Of a DNA stretch of 5,301 nucleotides, positions 4,601-5,301 are shown in pieces. The stretch is taken from positions 1 through 5,301 of the forward strand of contig JAQSDT010000227.1 of NCBI GenBank assembly GCA_029946075.1, in the 5' to 3' direction. This DNA comes from a bacterium (GTDB lineage Bacteria; Pseudomonadota; Alphaproteobacteria; Rhizobiales; Xanthobacteraceae). Both the position numbers and the translations under genes were made by a program. Positions within the stretch are counted from its first letter, which is position 1. Each line of letters opens with the position of its first letter. The notes beneath the pieces were generated by a model that ran no database searches, was not told the origin of the DNA, and saw nothing but the letters and a program-made list of their open reading frames with translations.

Positions 4601-5301
4601 TTCCCGAACAGACCACCGAACAATCCGCCCGGCCGCTGCTGCGGCGGGGGCGGCGGCGCCTGCTGCTGCTGGAATTGCGGCTGCGGCGGCGGTGACGACG
4701 CTGGCGGGCGCGGTGCGGCCTGCCTCGGGGGCGGCGGCGGGCGCTTCTGCTGGACCGGTGGCGGCGGCGGCTTCGGCGGATCGGGCTGCGCGCTGACAAT
4801 GGTCTGGTCCGGCACCTTACAGTCGGTCAGCCAGATATCGTAGATCGGATGCTCGACGCCATGCAGGCCGGGGCTGGCGGCATACATCCAGCCCGAAAAG
4901 ATCCGCTTCACCTCGCCCTGCAGCGTGATCTCGTCGACCTCGACGAACGCGTCGGTGTTGGCGGCTTCGGTCGAGGGGCGCGTGTAGCAGGCGGCCGTCT
5001 TCACGCGGAGCGCGCCGAACTGCACGGTCTCGCCGATATCCTCGTCGAAATTGATGATACGGCCGGTGATCTTGTCGAGCCCGGAGAAGCTGGCCTTCTT
5101 GTTGGTGACCTTGGAGGCCGGCGGTTCGGACACCACCTCGTCGCCCGGCTGCAGCGAGGCCGGCGTTTGCGGCACGCTCTTGGGCTGGCGCTGGCCCGGC
5201 GGCAACCCCGGCAGCGGTGCGCCTGCAGGCGGCGCGTTGGCGACACCGGGACCGCCCGGCTGCGGCGGCTGCACGGCGATGCCCGGCTGTTCTACTGGGA
5301 C
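4597..5301 (-). CDS. DUF2155 domain protein with proline-rich flanks, 5'-truncated by the window edge
   Basis: The frame is open to the right edge, giving 234 visible residues; a GTG at 5272-5274 is in frame but need not be the start. Residues 1-62 are rich in Pro, Gly and Gln. A conserved globular core (about 70-164) contains LDKITGRI, the stretch ETVQFGALRVKTAACYTRP, the acidic FVEVDEITL, RIFSGWMYAASPGLHGVEHPIYDIWLTDC and ends near KVP; this pattern is the DUF2155 family of alphaproteobacteria. Cys105 and Cys161 are the only visible cysteines and could form a disulfide if the protein is exported. Residues 165-234 are a Pro/Gln tail with repeated PPPPP and a Gly-Phe end (GGLFGGLFGN). Family members usually begin with a signal peptide, which would lie outside the window, so a periplasmic place is inferred. 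The molecular function of DUF2155 is not known to me. It converges with aat, overlapping it by four bases. Confidence 0.88.
   Translation of the reverse strand, partial: VPVEQPGIAVQPPQPGGPGVANAPPAGAPLPGLPPGQRQPKSVPQTPASLQPGDEVVSEPPASKVTNKKASFSGLDKITGRIINFDEDIGETVQFGALRVKTAACYTRPSTEAANTDAFVEVDEITLQGEVKRIFSGWMYAASPGLHGVEHPIYDIWLTDCKVPDQTIVSAQPDPPKPPPPPVQQKRPPPPPRQAAPRPPASSPPPQPQFQQQQAPPPPPQQRPGGLFGGLFGN
4600..4809 (-). repeat. Low-complexity GC-rich triplet tract coding for the Pro/Gln tail
   Basis: The + strand is dominated by GGC/GGT, CTG and GCG triplets, for example near 4634-4675 and 4729-4774. Read on the - strand they encode runs of Pro (CCG/CCC) and Gln (CAG) at the C-terminus of the DUF2155 protein. 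Such tracts tend to change length by slippage, so tail length probably differs between strains. No whole repeat unit recurs exactly; it is biased composition rather than a tandem array. Confidence 0.7.

Noticed and set aside
5272..5274. GTG at 5272-5274 as the real start of the DUF2155 gene
   Set aside because: The frame continues to the window edge with the same Pro/Gln/Gly-rich character, and starting here would leave the protein without a signal peptide.
1..5301. tRNA, rRNA, CRISPR array, insertion sequence or attachment site
   Set aside because: No tRNA-like cloverleaf, spaced direct repeats, transposase motif or terminal inverted repeats were found; nearly all of the window is explained by coding sequence.

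Overview
The base composition (about 55-68 % G+C in hand-counted stretches), the gene types and a recognisable intergenic repeat point to an alphaproteobacterium of the Bradyrhizobium/Rhodopseudomonas group (Rhizobiales). The aat protein and the DUF2155 protein look like those of Bradyrhizobium. This assignment rests on remembered sequence character, not on a search.

Left part (1-2761, + strand): three signalling genes joined by two 4-base ATGA stop/start overlaps, so almost certainly one translationally coupled operon. The first is a membrane CHASE3-type sensor histidine kinase cut by the window's left edge. The second is a single-domain, Rcp1-like response regulator. The third is a soluble receiver-HisKA_2-HATPase hybrid, that is, a kinase controlled by its own receiver. 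No visible gene carries a DNA-binding or enzymatic output domain, so the set looks like a phosphorelay that hands its signal to a partner elsewhere.

Middle (2762-3919): a 78-base gap holds a hairpin directly after the operon's stop and a degenerate copy of a Rhizobiales intergenic repeat. Next, on the - strand, is an orphan periplasmic solute receptor of the Bug/TctC family with a signal peptide and a clear Shine-Dalgarno. A 108-base divergent gap carries four copies of the word GCTAT/ATAGC.

Right part (3920-5301): aat (leucyl/phenylalanyl-tRNA--protein transferase, N-degron pathway) on the + strand converges with a proline-rich, probably exported DUF2155 protein on the - strand, cut by the right edge. 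Their stop codons overlap in the tetranucleotide CTAA.

The window is mostly ordinary chromosomal sequence. I see no mobile element, CRISPR array, RNA gene or clearly new defence or biosynthetic system. The points most worth a second look are the output-less phosphorelay, a long insertion in the dimerisation hairpin of the first kinase, the repeat-derived hairpin after the operon, and the stop-on-stop overlap of aat with the DUF2155 gene.
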